A DNA stretch of 64,000 nucleotides from an uncultured Polaribacter sp. GTDB taxonomy: Bacteria; Bacteroidota; Bacteroidia; Flavobacteriales; Flavobacteriaceae. Below are positions 1 through 10,392 of the stretch, piece by piece. Position 1 is the stretch's first letter, and each line of letters starts with the position of its first letter. Made by a program: the position numbers and the translations under genes. The stretch covers positions 310,001 through 374,000 of the forward strand of contig NZ_CANNFH010000001.1 in NCBI RefSeq assembly GCF_947503875.1, read 5' to 3'. Under the pieces are notes generated by a model, which worked only from the letters and a program-made list of their open reading frames with translations, ran no database searches and was not told where the DNA came from.

Positions 1-103
1 TTTTGAGTATAAGAATGTTAACTGATTAAAGGTTCAAAATTCACAGATTTATCTGTAAGTACAATAGAGTTTTTTGAAAACCATAATCGCAATTTAAATA
101 AAT

Positions 104-502
104 ATGTATACAGATCCAATCGCGGATTTTCTTACAAGAGTAAGAAATGCTATCGCAGCAGGACACAGAGTAGTGGAAATTCCAGCTTCAAACTTGAAGA
201 AGGAAATGACTAAGATTTTGTTTGATCAGGGGTATATTTTAAGCTATCAGTTTAATGCAGATAAAGTGCAAGGAACTATTAAGATTGCTTTAAAATATGA
301 CAAAGAAACAAAAGAGTCAGTAATTAGAAAAATTCAACGAATTAGTACACCAGGTTTACGTAAGTACGTCGGCTCTACAGAGATGCCAAGAGTATTAAAC
401 GGTCTTGGAATTGCTATTGTTTCAACATCTAAAGGTGTTATGACAAACAAGAAAGCACGTCAAGAAAACGTTGGAGGAGAAGTTTTATGTTACGTTTATT
501 AA
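104..502 (+). CDS. rpsH: 30S ribosomal protein S8
   Basis: Small-subunit protein that binds the central domain of 16S rRNA and helps organise the platform. The 132-residue product has the usual family length and the conserved N-terminus [16 protein letters not shown]. The C-terminal half carries the family signature around GLRKYV and [20 protein letters not shown]. It lies immediately before rplF, separated by 10 bases, in the standard spc-operon order. The sequence upstream in the window (1-103) is non-coding, and rpsN would be expected just outside it. Confidence 0.98.
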   Translation: MYTDPIADFLTRVRNAIAAGHRVVEIPASNLKKEMTKILFDQGYILSYQFNADKVQGTIKIALKYDKETKESVIRKIQRISTPGLRKYVGSTEMPRVLNGLGIAIVSTSKGVMTNKKARQENVGGEVLCYVY

Positions 503-512
503 ACCTAAGGAG

Positions 513-1058
513 ATGAGTAGAATTGGTAAAAACCCAGTTAGCATCGCACAAGGTGTAGATGTAAACATAAAAGACAATGTAATTACAGTTAAAGGAAAGT
601 TGGGAGAATTATCTCAAACTATTTCACAAGGTATTACTGTAAGTATAGACGATGCTATAATTACTTTAGAAAGAGCATCAGAAAGTAAAGACCATAAAGC
701 ACAACATGGTTTAATGAGAGCTTTAATTGCTAATATGATTGAAGGTGTAAGTAAAGGTTGGTCTAAAGACTTAGAATTAGTAGGTGTTGGTTATAGAGCC
801 TCTAATCAAGGTCAAAAATTAGACTTAGCTTTAGGTTTCTCTCATAATATTGTTTTAGAATTGGCTCCAGAAGTTAAAGTAGAAACAATATCTGAGAAAG
901 GGAAAAACCCAATCATTAAATTAACTTCTTTTGACAAGCAATTAGTTGGTCAAATCGCTGCAAAGATTCGTTCTTTCAGAGCTCCAGAACCATATAAAGG
1001 GAAAGGTGTTAAGTTTGTTGGTGAAGTATTAAGAAGAAAAGCAGGTAAATCTGCATAA
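513..1058 (+). CDS. rplF: 50S ribosomal protein L6
   Basis: Large-subunit protein near the GTPase-associated region. I chose the start at 513, giving MSRIGKNPVSI and 181 residues, because L6 proteins begin with that motif. An upstream in-frame ATG at 471 lies inside rpsH and would add 14 unrelated residues. A purine-rich AAGGAG abuts the chosen ATG directly, which is unusually close for a ribosome-binding site. Translational coupling to the S8 stop 10 bases upstream is likely. The conserved C-terminal PEPYKGKGVKFVGEVLRRKAGK segment family motif is present near the end. Confidence 0.97.
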   Translation: MSRIGKNPVSIAQGVDVNIKDNVITVKGKLGELSQTISQGITVSIDDAIITLERASESKDHKAQHGLMRALIANMIEGVSKGWSKDLELVGVGYRASNQGQKLDLALGFSHNIVLELAPEVKVETISEKGKNPIIKLTSFDKQLVGQIAAKIRSFRAPEPYKGKGVKFVGEVLRRKAGKSA

Positions 1059-1070
1059 TAATATAGCATT

Positions 1071-1421
1071 ATGGCATTATCAAAGCTAGAAAGAAGAGCT
1101 AGAATAAAGCGTAGAATCAGAAAGATTATTTCTGGGACTCCTACAAAACCAAGGTTATCGGTTTTTAGAAGTAATAAAGAAATTTATGCGCAATTAATAG
1201 ATGATGAAAACGGAGTAACTTTAGCTTCAGTTTCATCTAGAGATAAAGGGTTAAAAGCAGCATCAAAATCAGAGGCAGCAAATGCAGTAGGTAAAGCTAT
1301 CGCAGAAAAAGCATCAAAATCTGGTATTGAAACAGTTGCTTTTGATAGAAATGGTTATTTATACCATGGTAGAGTTAAAGTATTAGCAGAAGCTGCAAGA
1401 GAAGCTGGTTTAAAATTTTAA
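1071..1421 (+). CDS. rplR: 50S ribosomal protein L18
   Basis: Binds 5S rRNA together with L5 and L25 and forms part of the central protuberance. The 116-residue product has normal length. It shows the basic N-terminus ([15 protein letters not shown]), the [20 protein letters not shown] stretch, and the C-terminal [23 protein letters not shown] signature region. It sits in the expected place between rplF and rpsE with a 12-base gap upstream. Confidence 0.98.
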   Translation: MALSKLERRARIKRRIRKIISGTPTKPRLSVFRSNKEIYAQLIDDENGVTLASVSSRDKGLKAASKSEAANAVGKAIAEKASKSGIETVAFDRNGYLYHGRVKVLAEAAREAGLKF

Positions 1422-1427
1422 GAAATT

Positions 1428-1949
1428 ATGCAAGGTTATAAAAACGTAGAAAGAGTTAAACCAAGCGGATTAGAGCTTGTAGATAGATTAGTTGGTGTAC
1501 AACGTGTAACTAAAGTAACAAAGGGTGGTAGAGCATTTGGTTTCTCTGCTATTGTTGTTGTTGGTGATGGTAATGGAGTAGTTGGACATGGATTAGGGAA
1601 ATCTAAGGATGTATCATCTGCAATTGCTAAGGCAGTTGAAGATGCAAAGAAAAATTTAGTAAGAATACCTATTTTAGAAGGTACTTTACCTCACGAACAA
1701 AAAGGTAAATTCGGCGGAGCAAAGATTTTTATCAAGCCTGCTTCTCCTGGTACAGGGGTTATTGCTGGTGGTGCTGTACGTATTGTATTAGAATCTGTTG
1801 GGGTGCATGATGTATTATCAAAATCTCAAGGATCTTCTAATCCTCACAATGCAGTTAAGGCAACTTTTGATGCTTTATTACAGTTACGTAGTGCTGCAGA
1901 TATTGCAAAGCAAAGAGGTATTTCTTTAGAAAAAGTATTTAACGGATAA
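1428..1949 (+). CDS. rpsE: 30S ribosomal protein S5
   Basis: Small-subunit protein at the mRNA entry tunnel that influences decoding accuracy. The 173-residue product has the double-stranded-RNA-binding N-terminal region ([20 protein letters not shown]) and the C-terminal domain with [19 protein letters not shown]. It begins six bases after the rplR stop, consistent with cotranslation. Nothing unusual was seen in length or key motifs. Confidence 0.98.
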   Translation: MQGYKNVERVKPSGLELVDRLVGVQRVTKVTKGGRAFGFSAIVVVGDGNGVVGHGLGKSKDVSSAIAKAVEDAKKNLVRIPILEGTLPHEQKGKFGGAKIFIKPASPGTGVIAGGAVRIVLESVGVHDVLSKSQGSSNPHNAVKATFDALLQLRSAADIAKQRGISLEKVFNG

Positions 1950-1960
1950 ATCTAAGAACG

Positions 1961-2143
1961 ATGGCGAAAATTAAAGTTACACAAGTAAAAAGTCAAATCG
2001 GGCGTTTAAAGAATCAAAAGAGAACTTTAGAGGCATTAGGTTTACGTAGATTAAACCAAACTGTAGAACATGAGGCAACTCCTACAATTGTTGGTATGGT
2101 AAATACAGTTAAACACTTAGTTTCTGTTGAAGAAACTAAATAA
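1961..2143 (+). CDS. rpmD: 50S ribosomal protein L30
   Basis: A 60-residue large-subunit protein of usual length. The family signature is clear: [19 protein letters not shown] followed by [22 protein letters not shown]. It lies between rpsE and rplO, the normal spc order. Confidence 0.98.
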   Translation: MAKIKVTQVKSQIGRLKNQKRTLEALGLRRLNQTVEHEATPTIVGMVNTVKHLVSVEETK

Positions 2144-2155
2144 CAATATTATATT

Positions 2156-2608
2156 ATGAGTAGTTTACATAGTTTAACACCAGCAGAGGGATCTGTAAAA
2201 AAAGGCAAAAGAATCGCACGTGGTGAAGGTTCTGGTCATGGTGGTACCTCTACAAGAGGGCACAAGGGACAAAAATCTCGTTCGGGTTATTCTAGGAAAA
2301 TTGGTTTTGAAGGTGGACAAATGCCACTTCAAAGACGTGTTCCTAAGTTTGGTTTTACAAACATTAACCGTAAAGAATACCAAGGTATTAACTTAGATAA
2401 GTTGCAAGCTTTGGTAGATAGCGGGAAATTAACGGATACAGTTAATTTAGATATTTTAGTTGCTAACGGTTTAGTTGGTAAAAATGACCTAGTTAAAATC
2501 TTAGGAAATGGAGAATTAAAGTCTAAATTGAATATAACTGTACACAAGTTTACAGCATCAGCAAAAGCAGCTATTGAAGCGGCAGGAGGTGAAGCTGTGG
2601 CTTTATAA
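2156..2608 (+). CDS. rplO: 50S ribosomal protein L15
   Basis: Large-subunit assembly protein with a long basic N-terminal extension that threads into 23S rRNA. The 150-residue product has the glycine- and arginine-rich segment GEGSGHGGTSTRGHKGQKSR and the GFEGGQMPLQRRVPKFGF motif. It directly precedes secY with a 12-base gap, as in most bacteria. Two opposite-strand frames inside it were judged shadows. Confidence 0.98.
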   Translation: MSSLHSLTPAEGSVKKGKRIARGEGSGHGGTSTRGHKGQKSRSGYSRKIGFEGGQMPLQRRVPKFGFTNINRKEYQGINLDKLQALVDSGKLTDTVNLDILVANGLVGKNDLVKILGNGELKSKLNITVHKFTASAKAAIEAAGGEAVAL

Positions 2609-2620
2609 GAAAACTGAGAT

Positions 2621-3943
2621 ATGAGTTTTATTAATACGCTAAGAGACATTTTTAAAATAGAAGAATTAAAAAACAAAATTCTTCTTACAATCGGTTTAAT
2701 TGCTGTGTATCGTTTTATGGCGGCTGTACCTTTACCAGGTATAGACCCATTGCAACTGTCAGCATTAAAAGAGAGTACTTCAGGAGGTCTTTTAGGATTA
2801 TTGAATGCATTTACAGGTGGAGCTTTTGCTAGAGCATCGGTTATGGCGCTCGGTATTATGCCTTACATTTCTGCATCTATTGTAGTTCAATTAATGGGAA
2901 TTGCGGTTCCTTATTTGCAAAAGTTACAGAAAGACGGAGAAAGCGGGCGTAAAAAGATAACCCAGATTACTAGATGGTTAACAATTGGTATAACTTTAGT
3001 TCAGGCGCCTACTTATATTACTGCAATTAAAACACAATTTGGTCTTGGACCAGAGGCTTTTCTTGTTAGTGGCGCAACATTTTGGATTTCATCTATTATC
3101 ATATTAACAGCGGGTACAATATTTGCTATGTGGCTAGGTGAGCGTATTACTGAGAAAGGAATTGGTAATGGTATTTCCTTATTAATTACTGTGGGTATTA
3201 TTGCTAATTTTCCGGCGGCATTTCTTCAAGAACTTTCGGCTAAAACCAACAATGCGGGTGCTGGTGGTTTTATGATGATATTAATAGAGATCATTGTTTG
3301 GTTTGTGGTAATTTTATTAACTGTCTTGTTGGTTACAGCAGTTAGAAAAATAGCAGTGCAGTATGCTAGAAGAACTGTGGCAGGTAACATTCAGAATGTA
3401 GCAGGTTCAAGAGATTATATTCCATTGAAGTTAAATGCTGCAGGTGTAATGCCAATTATTTTTGCTCAAGCAATTATGTTTTTACCTGTTGCCTTAGCTC
3501 AAAAATTTCCAGCTATTGCTAGTTTACAGGATATTAATGGTTTTGGGTACAATGTTATATTTGCATTGTTAATTATCATATTTAGTTTCTTTTATACAGC
3601 AATTACTATTCCAACAAATAAGATGGCTGAAGATTTAAAAAGGAGTGGTGGTTTTATACCTGGAATTAGGCCAGGCGCAGATACTGCAGAAAAATTAGAT
3701 AGTGTTTTATCTAGAATAACATTCCCTGGATCTTTATTTTTAGCTGCCTTATCTATATTGCCAGCAATTGTAGTGCAGTTTGGAGTACAACAAAGTTGGG
3801 CAATGTTTTATGGTGGTACATCATTAATAATAATGGTAGGTGTGGCTATAGACACTATGCAACAAATTAATTCCTACATGTTAAATCGTCATTATGACGG
3901 CTTAATGAAAGCGGGAAATAGCAACAGAAAATCGAATAAATAG
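2621..3943 (+). CDS. secY: Preprotein translocase subunit SecY
   Basis: Central channel subunit of the Sec translocon in the inner membrane. The 440-residue product has about ten hydrophobic segments. It has the characteristic plug and second-helix region ([37 protein letters not shown]), the [17 protein letters not shown] signature and the [12 protein letters not shown] motif. It lies between rplO and infA. The infA start codon follows the stop after a single base, so the two are probably translated together. Confidence 0.98.
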   Translation: MSFINTLRDIFKIEELKNKILLTIGLIAVYRFMAAVPLPGIDPLQLSALKESTSGGLLGLLNAFTGGAFARASVMALGIMPYISASIVVQLMGIAVPYLQKLQKDGESGRKKITQITRWLTIGITLVQAPTYITAIKTQFGLGPEAFLVSGATFWISSIIILTAGTIFAMWLGERITEKGIGNGISLLITVGIIANFPAAFLQELSAKTNNAGAGGFMMILIEIIVWFVVILLTVLLVTAVRKIAVQYARRTVAGNIQNVAGSRDYIPLKLNAAGVMPIIFAQAIMFLPVALAQKFPAIASLQDINGFGYNVIFALLIIIFSFFYTAITIPTNKMAEDLKRSGGFIPGIRPGADTAEKLDSVLSRITFPGSLFLAALSILPAIVVQFGVQQSWAMFYGGTSLIIMVGVAIDTMQQINSYMLNRHYDGLMKAGNSNRKSNK

Positions 3944-3944
3944 T

Positions 3945-4160
3945 ATGGCTAAACAATCAGCAATTCAACAAGACGGAACTATAACAGAGGCATTATCAAA
4001 TGCTATGTTTCGTGTAGAATTAGAGAACGGACATATAGTTACGGCTCACATTTCAGGAAAAATGCGTATGCATTATATTAAATTATTACCAGGTGATAAG
4101 GTAAAATTAGAAATGAGCCCATACGATTTATCAAAAGCAAGAATTACTTACAGATACTAA
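3945..4160 (+). CDS. infA: Translation initiation factor IF-1
   Basis: A 71-residue OB-fold protein that occupies the ribosomal A site during initiation. It has the typical [38 protein letters not shown] core and ends with [10 protein letters not shown]. It lies one base after the secY stop and upstream of rpmJ, a common bacterial arrangement. Confidence 0.98.
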   Translation: MAKQSAIQQDGTITEALSNAMFRVELENGHIVTAHISGKMRMHYIKLLPGDKVKLEMSPYDLSKARITYRY

Positions 4161-4173
4161 AAACAATAAACAG

Positions 4174-4290
4174 ATGAAAGTTAGAGCATCAGTTAAAAAA
4201 AGAAGTGCCGACTGCAAAATAGTGCGCAGAAAAGGTAGATTATACGTAATTAATAAACAAAATCCTAGATTTAAACAAAGACAAGGGTAA
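4174..4290 (+). CDS. rpmJ: 50S ribosomal protein L36, zinc-ligand-less form
   Basis: A 38-codon gene read directly from the sequence: it starts [15 protein letters not shown] and ends NPRFKQRQG. Length and ends match L36. Canonical L36 binds one zinc through three cysteines and a histidine. Here only one cysteine (residue 14) remains and the other ligand positions are Ser, Asn and Phe, so zinc binding is not expected. The stop codon TAA overlaps the ATG of rpsM by one base, indicating tight coupling. Confidence 0.95.
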   Translation: MKVRASVKKRSADCKIVRRKGRLYVINKQNPRFKQRQG

Positions 4291-4655
4291 TGGCAAGAAT
4301 AGCAGGTATTGATATTCCAAAGAATAAAAGAGGGGTTATTGCTTTAACTTACATCTTTGGTATAGGAAACAGTAGAGCTAAATCAATTTTAGCAGAAGCA
4401 AAAGTAGACGAAAGTATTAAAGTTCAAGACTGGACTGATGATCAAATCGCAGCAATTAGAGAGCAAGCAGGTAGTTTTACTATAGAAGGTGAATTACGTT
4501 CTGAAGTTCAGATAAACATTAAACGTTTAATGGATATTGGTTGTCAAAGAGGGATTCGTCATAGATTAGGTCTTCCTCTAAGAGGTCAAAGAACTAAAAA
4601 CAACTCTCGTACTAGAAAAGGTAAGAGAAAAACGGTAGCTAACAAGAAAAAATAA
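4290..4655 (+). CDS. rpsM: 30S ribosomal protein S13
   Basis: Small-subunit head protein that contacts the P-site tRNA and L5. The 121-residue product begins [19 protein letters not shown] and contains the helix-hairpin-helix region and the basic [20 protein letters not shown] tail. It opens the alpha-operon part of the cluster. The start overlaps the rpmJ stop (TAATG). Confidence 0.98.
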   Translation: MARIAGIDIPKNKRGVIALTYIFGIGNSRAKSILAEAKVDESIKVQDWTDDQIAAIREQAGSFTIEGELRSEVQINIKRLMDIGCQRGIRHRLGLPLRGQRTKNNSRTRKGKRKTVANKKK

Positions 4656-4742
4656 GTTAGAGATTAAATTAGTTATTAGTATTTAGTGTGCCGTACTTTA
4701 CTGTGCAATTTACTAAAAAACGATAGCTGAATATTTTAAATT

Positions 4743-5126
4743 ATGGCAAAAGCAAGTACAAAAAAACGTAAAGTAATTATTGATGCTATAGGAGAAGCGC
4801 ATGTAACAGCTTCTTTTAACAATATCATTATTTCTTTAACAAATAAAAAAGGTGACGTTATTTCTTGGTCGTCTGCAGGTAAAATGGGTTTTAGAGGTTC
4901 TAAAAAGAATACTCCTTATGCAGCCCAATTAGCAGCAGAAGACTGTGCAAACGTAGCAAAGGAAGCAGGTTTACGTAAAGTAAAAGTTTATGTAAAAGGA
5001 CCGGGAAATGGTAGAGAATCTGCAATAAGATCTATACACAATGCAGGTATTGAAGTAACAGAAATTATTGATGTCACTCCTATTCCACATAATGGTTGTC
5101 GCCCACCTAAAAGAAGAAGAGTTTAA
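4743..5126 (+). CDS. rpsK: 30S ribosomal protein S11
   Basis: Platform protein that contacts mRNA near the E site. The 127-residue product has the conserved [32 protein letters not shown] region and the C-terminal [18 protein letters not shown] tail, of normal length. The 87-base gap from rpsM is non-coding. A long-stem hairpin follows the stop, before rpsD. Confidence 0.98.
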   Translation: MAKASTKKRKVIIDAIGEAHVTASFNNIIISLTNKKGDVISWSSAGKMGFRGSKKNTPYAAQLAAEDCANVAKEAGLRKVKVYVKGPGNGRESAIRSIHNAGIEVTEIIDVTPIPHNGCRPPKRRRV

Positions 5127-5135
5127 GAATTTTTA

Positions 5136-5171
5136 AATTAAAGTAGATTTTTTATAAAGTCTACTTTAATT
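5136..5171 (+). promoter_or_regulatory. Hairpin in the rpsK-rpsD spacer
   Basis: Two 12-base arms, AATTAAAGTAGA and TCTACTTTAATT, are perfectly complementary around a 12-base loop. No run of T follows, so it is not a standard intrinsic terminator. S4 is the classical translational repressor of the alpha operon, so a leader element, partial attenuator or RNA-processing site is possible. The function is inference only. Confidence 0.45.
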
Positions 5172-5269
5172 ATTTATTCGCAGTATTTATTTATATTTTA
5201 ACTTGTTAGGAAATCGATTATCGAAGGAGAACGCCTTAATTCATAATCCCTAACTATAATAACAAAGAA

Positions 5270-5875
5270 ATGGCAAGATATACAGGACCAAAAACTAAGA
5301 TTGCTCGTAAATTTGGTGAAGCAATTTTTGGAGAAGACAAAAACTTCGAAAAAAGAAATTATCCTCCAGGACAGCATGGTAATGCTAGAAGAAGAGGAAA
5401 AAAATCTGAATATGCTACTCAATTAATGGAGAAGCAAAAAGCGAAATATACATATGGTATATTAGAGCGTCAGTTTAGAAACTTATTTAAAGACGCTTCT
5501 GCATCTCAAGGAATTACTGGTGAAATTTTATTACAATTATGTGAGTCTCGTTTAGACAATGTAGTGTATAGAATGGGAGTTAGTAAATCTAGAAGTGGTG
5601 CTCGTCAATTAGTATCTCATAGACATATTACAGTTAACGGAGAAATAGTTAATGTGCCATCTTATAGATTAAAAGAAGGTGATGTAGTAGCTGTTAGAGA
5701 AAAGTCTAAATCGTTACAAGCTATAGAGGATGCTTTAGCATCTAATAGTAATGTGTTTGAATGGTTGACTTGGAATAATGATACTAAAACAGGAACTTTT
5801 GTTAAAGTACCAGAAAGATTACAAATTCCAGAGAACATTAAAGAACAATTAATCGTAGAATTATATTCTAAGTAA
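5270..5875 (+). CDS. rpsD: 30S ribosomal protein S4
   Basis: Primary 16S rRNA-binding assembly protein. The 201-residue product has the N-terminal S4 domain ([21 protein letters not shown]) and the S4 RNA-binding fold around residues 92-155 ([29 protein letters not shown]). The N-terminal region has no zinc-binding cysteines, so this is a cysteine-free S4. It is preceded by a 143-base spacer with a long hairpin and followed by rpoA. Confidence 0.98.
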   Translation: MARYTGPKTKIARKFGEAIFGEDKNFEKRNYPPGQHGNARRRGKKSEYATQLMEKQKAKYTYGILERQFRNLFKDASASQGITGEILLQLCESRLDNVVYRMGVSKSRSGARQLVSHRHITVNGEIVNVPSYRLKEGDVVAVREKSKSLQAIEDALASNSNVFEWLTWNNDTKTGTFVKVPERLQIPENIKEQLIVELYSK

Positions 5876-5971
5876 TAAATTATTAATATTGGTATTAGGC
5901 CAAAGGGTTTTTAAGTATTTCTTCACACTTACAAACCGCGCAACCAAATAACAATTAAAACGAAGAAAACA

Positions 5972-6964
5972 ATGGCAATTTTAAATTTTCAGAAACCAGA
6001 TAAGGTAATAATGGTTGAATCTACTGATTTTACAGGTAGATTTGAGTTTAGACCTTTAGAACCGGGTTTTGGTTTAACAGTGGGAAATGCTTTAAGAAGA
6101 GTTCTTTTATCTTCTTTAGAAGGATTTGCAATTACATCCTTAAGATTAGATGGTGTAGAGCACGAATTTAGCACAGTACCAGGTGTGGTAGAAGATGTTA
6201 CAGAAATTATCTTAAATTTAAAACAAGTACGTTTTAAAAAGCAAATAGACGAGACTGACAGGGAAACAGTATCAGTTTCTGTATCTGGACAAGATCAATT
6301 TACTGCAGGAGATTTACAAAAATTTATTTCTGGATTTCAAGTTTTAAATCCAGATTTAGTAATTTGTAATATGGATAAATCTGTAAAATTAAATGCAGAA
6401 ATCAATATTGAAAAAGGTAGAGGGTTTGTACCTGCAGAGGAAAATAAAAAGGCTTCTGCGCCAATTGGAACTATTTTTACAGATTCTATTTACACACCAA
6501 TTAAGAACGTTAAGTACGCAATTGAAAACTTTCGTGTAGAGCAGAAAACGGATTATGAAAAGTTAGTTTTTGATATTGATACTGATGGTTCTATAAATCC
6601 TAAAGATGCTTTAACAGAAGCTGCTAAGATTTTAATTCACCACTTTATGTTATTCTCTGATGAGCGTATCACTTTAGAGGCAGATGAAATTGCACAAACT
6701 GAAACATATGATGAGGAATCATTGCATATGCGTCAATTATTAAAAACTAGATTAATCGATATGGATTTATCTGTAAGAGCTTTAAATTGTTTAAAGGCTG
6801 CAGAAGTAGATACTTTAGGAGATTTAGTTTCATTTAACAAAAGCGATTTAATGAAGTTTAGAAACTTTGGTAAAAAGTCTTTAACAGAGCTAGAAGAATT
6901 AGTTATTGTTAAGGGTTTAAGTTTCGGTATGGATTTAGCAAAATACAAATTAGATAAAGATTAA
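5972..6964 (+). CDS. rpoA: DNA-directed RNA polymerase subunit alpha
   Basis: Assembly platform of RNA polymerase. The 330-residue product has the N-terminal dimerisation domain ([26 protein letters not shown]) and a C-terminal domain from about residue 250. That domain includes [20 protein letters not shown] and the helix-hairpin-helix [16 protein letters not shown] that contacts upstream DNA and activators. It has the normal place between rpsD and rplQ. Confidence 0.98.
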   Translation: MAILNFQKPDKVIMVESTDFTGRFEFRPLEPGFGLTVGNALRRVLLSSLEGFAITSLRLDGVEHEFSTVPGVVEDVTEIILNLKQVRFKKQIDETDRETVSVSVSGQDQFTAGDLQKFISGFQVLNPDLVICNMDKSVKLNAEINIEKGRGFVPAEENKKASAPIGTIFTDSIYTPIKNVKYAIENFRVEQKTDYEKLVFDIDTDGSINPKDALTEAAKILIHHFMLFSDERITLEADEIAQTETYDEESLHMRQLLKTRLIDMDLSVRALNCLKAAEVDTLGDLVSFNKSDLMKFRNFGKKSLTELEELVIVKGLSFGMDLAKYKLDKD

Positions 6965-7029
6965 CCTTTCATATTTTGCTCCTCAAAGAGAGTAGATGCA
7001 AGATGAAAGCATAAAACAAACGTCACACA

Positions 7030-7503
7030 ATGAGACACGGAAAAAAACACAATCATTTAGGTAGAAAGACAGCGCATAGAAAAGCAATGTTAGCAAATAT
7101 GGCTTGTTCTTTAATAGAACACAAACGTATTAATACTACTGTAGCAAAGGCAAAAGCATTAAGAGTTTTTGTAGAGCCTTTAATTACTAAATCTAAAGCA
7201 GATACAACTCATAACAGACGTATTGTATTCTCTTATTTGCGTGATAAATATGCAGTAACAGAATTATTTAGAGAAATTTCTGTAAAAGTTGCAGATAGAC
7301 CAGGAGGTTATATTCGTATTATTAAATTAGGAAACCGTCAGGGAGATAATGCTCCTATGGCTATGGTAGAATTAGTTGATTACAACGAAATCTATAATCC
7401 TAAAGGTAAAAAAGCAAAGAAATCTACAAGAAGGGGAAGAAGCAAAAAGGCTGATTCTGCTCAAGTAGAAGAAACTGCAACCGAGGGAAAATCTGAAGAA
7501 TAG
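7030..7503 (+). CDS. rplQ: 50S ribosomal protein L17
   Basis: Last gene of the ribosomal cluster. The core ([24 protein letters not shown] to VDYNEIYNP) matches L17. A tail of about 30 residues follows, first lysine/arginine-rich and then acidic ([11 protein letters not shown] then [12 protein letters not shown]), giving 157 residues. Such an extension is longer than in E. coli and is common in Bacteroidota. A strong terminator lies just downstream. Confidence 0.97.
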   Translation: MRHGKKHNHLGRKTAHRKAMLANMACSLIEHKRINTTVAKAKALRVFVEPLITKSKADTTHNRRIVFSYLRDKYAVTELFREISVKVADRPGGYIRIIKLGNRQGDNAPMAMVELVDYNEIYNPKGKKAKKSTRRGRSKKADSAQVEETATEGKSEE

Positions 7504-7535
7504 TTAAAAAATGAAAGTTTTTTAAAAATATAGTT

Positions 7536-7568
7536 AAGGGATAAGCGTTCGCGTTTATCCCTTTTTTT
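7536..7568 (+). terminator. Intrinsic terminator of the ribosomal superoperon
   Basis: A GC-rich stem GGGATAAGCG pairs with CGTTTATCCC around a TTCG tetraloop and is followed directly by a run of seven T. It is placed 33 bases after the rplQ stop and closes the operon. Confidence 0.9.
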
Positions 7569-7642
7569 ATGACTTTTTAGGTCCTAATCATATTTTGTTA
7601 AAAACCATTATTAAATTACAAAAAATTAAAGCTTATAATTTG

Positions 7643-7650
7643 TAGCTTTG
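7643..7650 (+). promoter_or_regulatory. Candidate -7 promoter box for carA
   Basis: TAGCTTTG matches the Bacteroidota -7 consensus TAnnTTTG and lies 36 bases before the carA ATG. No convincing -33 TTG at the expected spacing was seen, so the call rests on one element. Confidence 0.4.
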
Positions 7651-7686
7651 TATTACAACACAACAACAACATAGTAATAACTAGAA

Positions 7687-8796
7687 ATGAAATATCAAAC
7701 TAGAAAAAAGGCATTAGTATTATTAGCAGACGGAACCATTTTTTACGGAAAGTCTGTGGGTATTGAAGGAACTTCTACTGGAGAAATTTGCTTTAATACG
7801 GGAATGACGGGTTATCAAGAAATTTTTACAGATCCTTCTTATTTTGGTCAAATTATGGTAACAGCCAATGCACATATTGGTAATTATGGTGTTAACGATA
7901 AGGAAGTAGAATCGGATGGTATTAAAATATCTGGTTTAATTTGTAGAAATTTTAGTTTTACACATTCTAGAGTAGATTCAGATGGTAATTTAAAAGACTA
8001 TTTTGAAAAATATAATTTGGTTGCCATTTCAGATGTAGATACAAGAGCTCTAGTAGCTTATATTAGAGACAATGGTGCTATGAACGCTATTATTTCTACA
8101 GAAGTAGATAATATTGAAAACTTAAAAAAGCAGCTAGCAAGTGTTCCAAGTATGGAAGGTTTAGAATTAGCGTCTAAGGTATCTACCAAAGAACCTTATT
8201 TTGTTGGTGATAAAAATGCTCCTATTAAAATTTCTGCTTTGGATATTGGTATAAAAAAGAATATCCTAAGAAATTTGGAAAGCAGAGGCGCTTATATTAA
8301 AGTGTTTCCTTTTAATTCTAGTTTTGAAGACCTAGAAGCATTTAAACCTGATGGCTATTTTATTTCTAATGGTCCAGGAGATCCAGAGCCATTAGTAGAT
8401 GCACAAAACGTAGCTAAAGAAATTATTAAAAGAGATTTACCTTTGTTTGGTATTTGTTTAGGGCACCAAATAATTGCGTTGGCCAATGGTATTTCTACCT
8501 ATAAAATGCATAATGGTCATAGAGGTATAAATCACCCAGTAAAGAATTTACTTACGGGTAAAGGAGAAATTACATCACAAAATCATGGTTTTGCAATTCA
8601 TAAAGAAGAAACAGAAGCAAACGAAAATGTAGAGATTACGCATGTTCATTTAAACGATCATACTGTGGCAGGTATTAGAATGAAAAACAAACCTGTTTTT
8701 TCTGTACAATATCATCCAGAGGCTAGTCCTGGTCCAAATGATTCTGTTTATCTTTTTGATGAGTTTATAGAGCTTTTAAAAAGCGCTAAGAATTAA
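7687..8796 (+). CDS. carA: Carbamoyl-phosphate synthase small (glutaminase) subunit
   Basis: Hydrolyses glutamine and channels ammonia to the large CarB subunit, making carbamoyl phosphate for pyrimidine and arginine synthesis. The 369-residue product has the N-terminal CPSase_sm domain (DGTIFYGKSVGIEG, GMTGYQEIFTDPSY) and a class I glutamine amidotransferase domain. The catalytic triad is visible: Cys257 in FGICLGHQ, and His343 and Glu345 in QYHPEASPGP. carB is not adjacent. It has its own apparent promoter after the ribosomal terminator. Confidence 0.97.
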   Translation: MKYQTRKKALVLLADGTIFYGKSVGIEGTSTGEICFNTGMTGYQEIFTDPSYFGQIMVTANAHIGNYGVNDKEVESDGIKISGLICRNFSFTHSRVDSDGNLKDYFEKYNLVAISDVDTRALVAYIRDNGAMNAIISTEVDNIENLKKQLASVPSMEGLELASKVSTKEPYFVGDKNAPIKISALDIGIKKNILRNLESRGAYIKVFPFNSSFEDLEAFKPDGYFISNGPGDPEPLVDAQNVAKEIIKRDLPLFGICLGHQIIALANGISTYKMHNGHRGINHPVKNLLTGKGEITSQNHGFAIHKEETEANENVEITHVHLNDHTVAGIRMKNKPVFSVQYHPEASPGPNDSVYLFDEFIELLKSAKN

Positions 8797-8821
8797 CCTT
8801 TTTTAGGTTTAAACTAATATT

Positions 8822-8833
8822 GAAAACGTTTTC
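8822..8833. promoter_or_regulatory. Perfect 12-bp palindrome, LacI-family operator-like
   Basis: GAAAACGTTTTC lies in the carA-eno spacer about 95 bases before the eno ATG. With flanks it reads TGAAAACGTTTTCG, which resembles the operators bound by LacI/GalR/CcpA-type regulators. No regulator gene is nearby. Chance occurrence in AT-rich DNA cannot be excluded. Confidence 0.35.
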
Positions 8834-8917
8834 GTAAGAAAGCGCTACAAACCATAGCTTAAGGCTATCTATTTTGTAGATTAGCAACATTATTAAAAAT
8901 AGAATTATCTTAAATAA

Positions 8918-10213
<1,296 letters not shown>

Positions 10214-10234
10214 AAATTATATTTTTATTAAAAA

Positions 10235-10270
10235 AAAGACCTCATAATTATCATTATGAGGTTTTTTTTT
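10235..10270 (+). terminator. Intrinsic terminator after eno
   Basis: Nine-base arms CCTCATAAT and ATTATGAGG enclose a four-base loop and are followed by nine T. A run of A precedes the stem, so it may work in both directions, but only eno runs into it. Confidence 0.9.
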
Positions 10271-10351
10271 GAGATAATTTAGATAAGTTAATTTTATTCT
10301 AAAATATTAAAATTCGAGCTAAGGCATCTTTTAAATTCCTTTTAAAATTGG

Positions 10352-10359
10352 TATATTCG
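10352..10359 (+). promoter_or_regulatory. Candidate -7 promoter box for gltA
   Basis: TATATTCG is a one-mismatch match to TAnnTTTG and sits 33 bases before the gltA ATG, in a short spacer behind the eno terminator. A -33 TTG was not found at ideal spacing. Confidence 0.35.
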
Positions 10360-10392
10360 CCTACGATTATTCAATAGATAAAATTAAGATAA

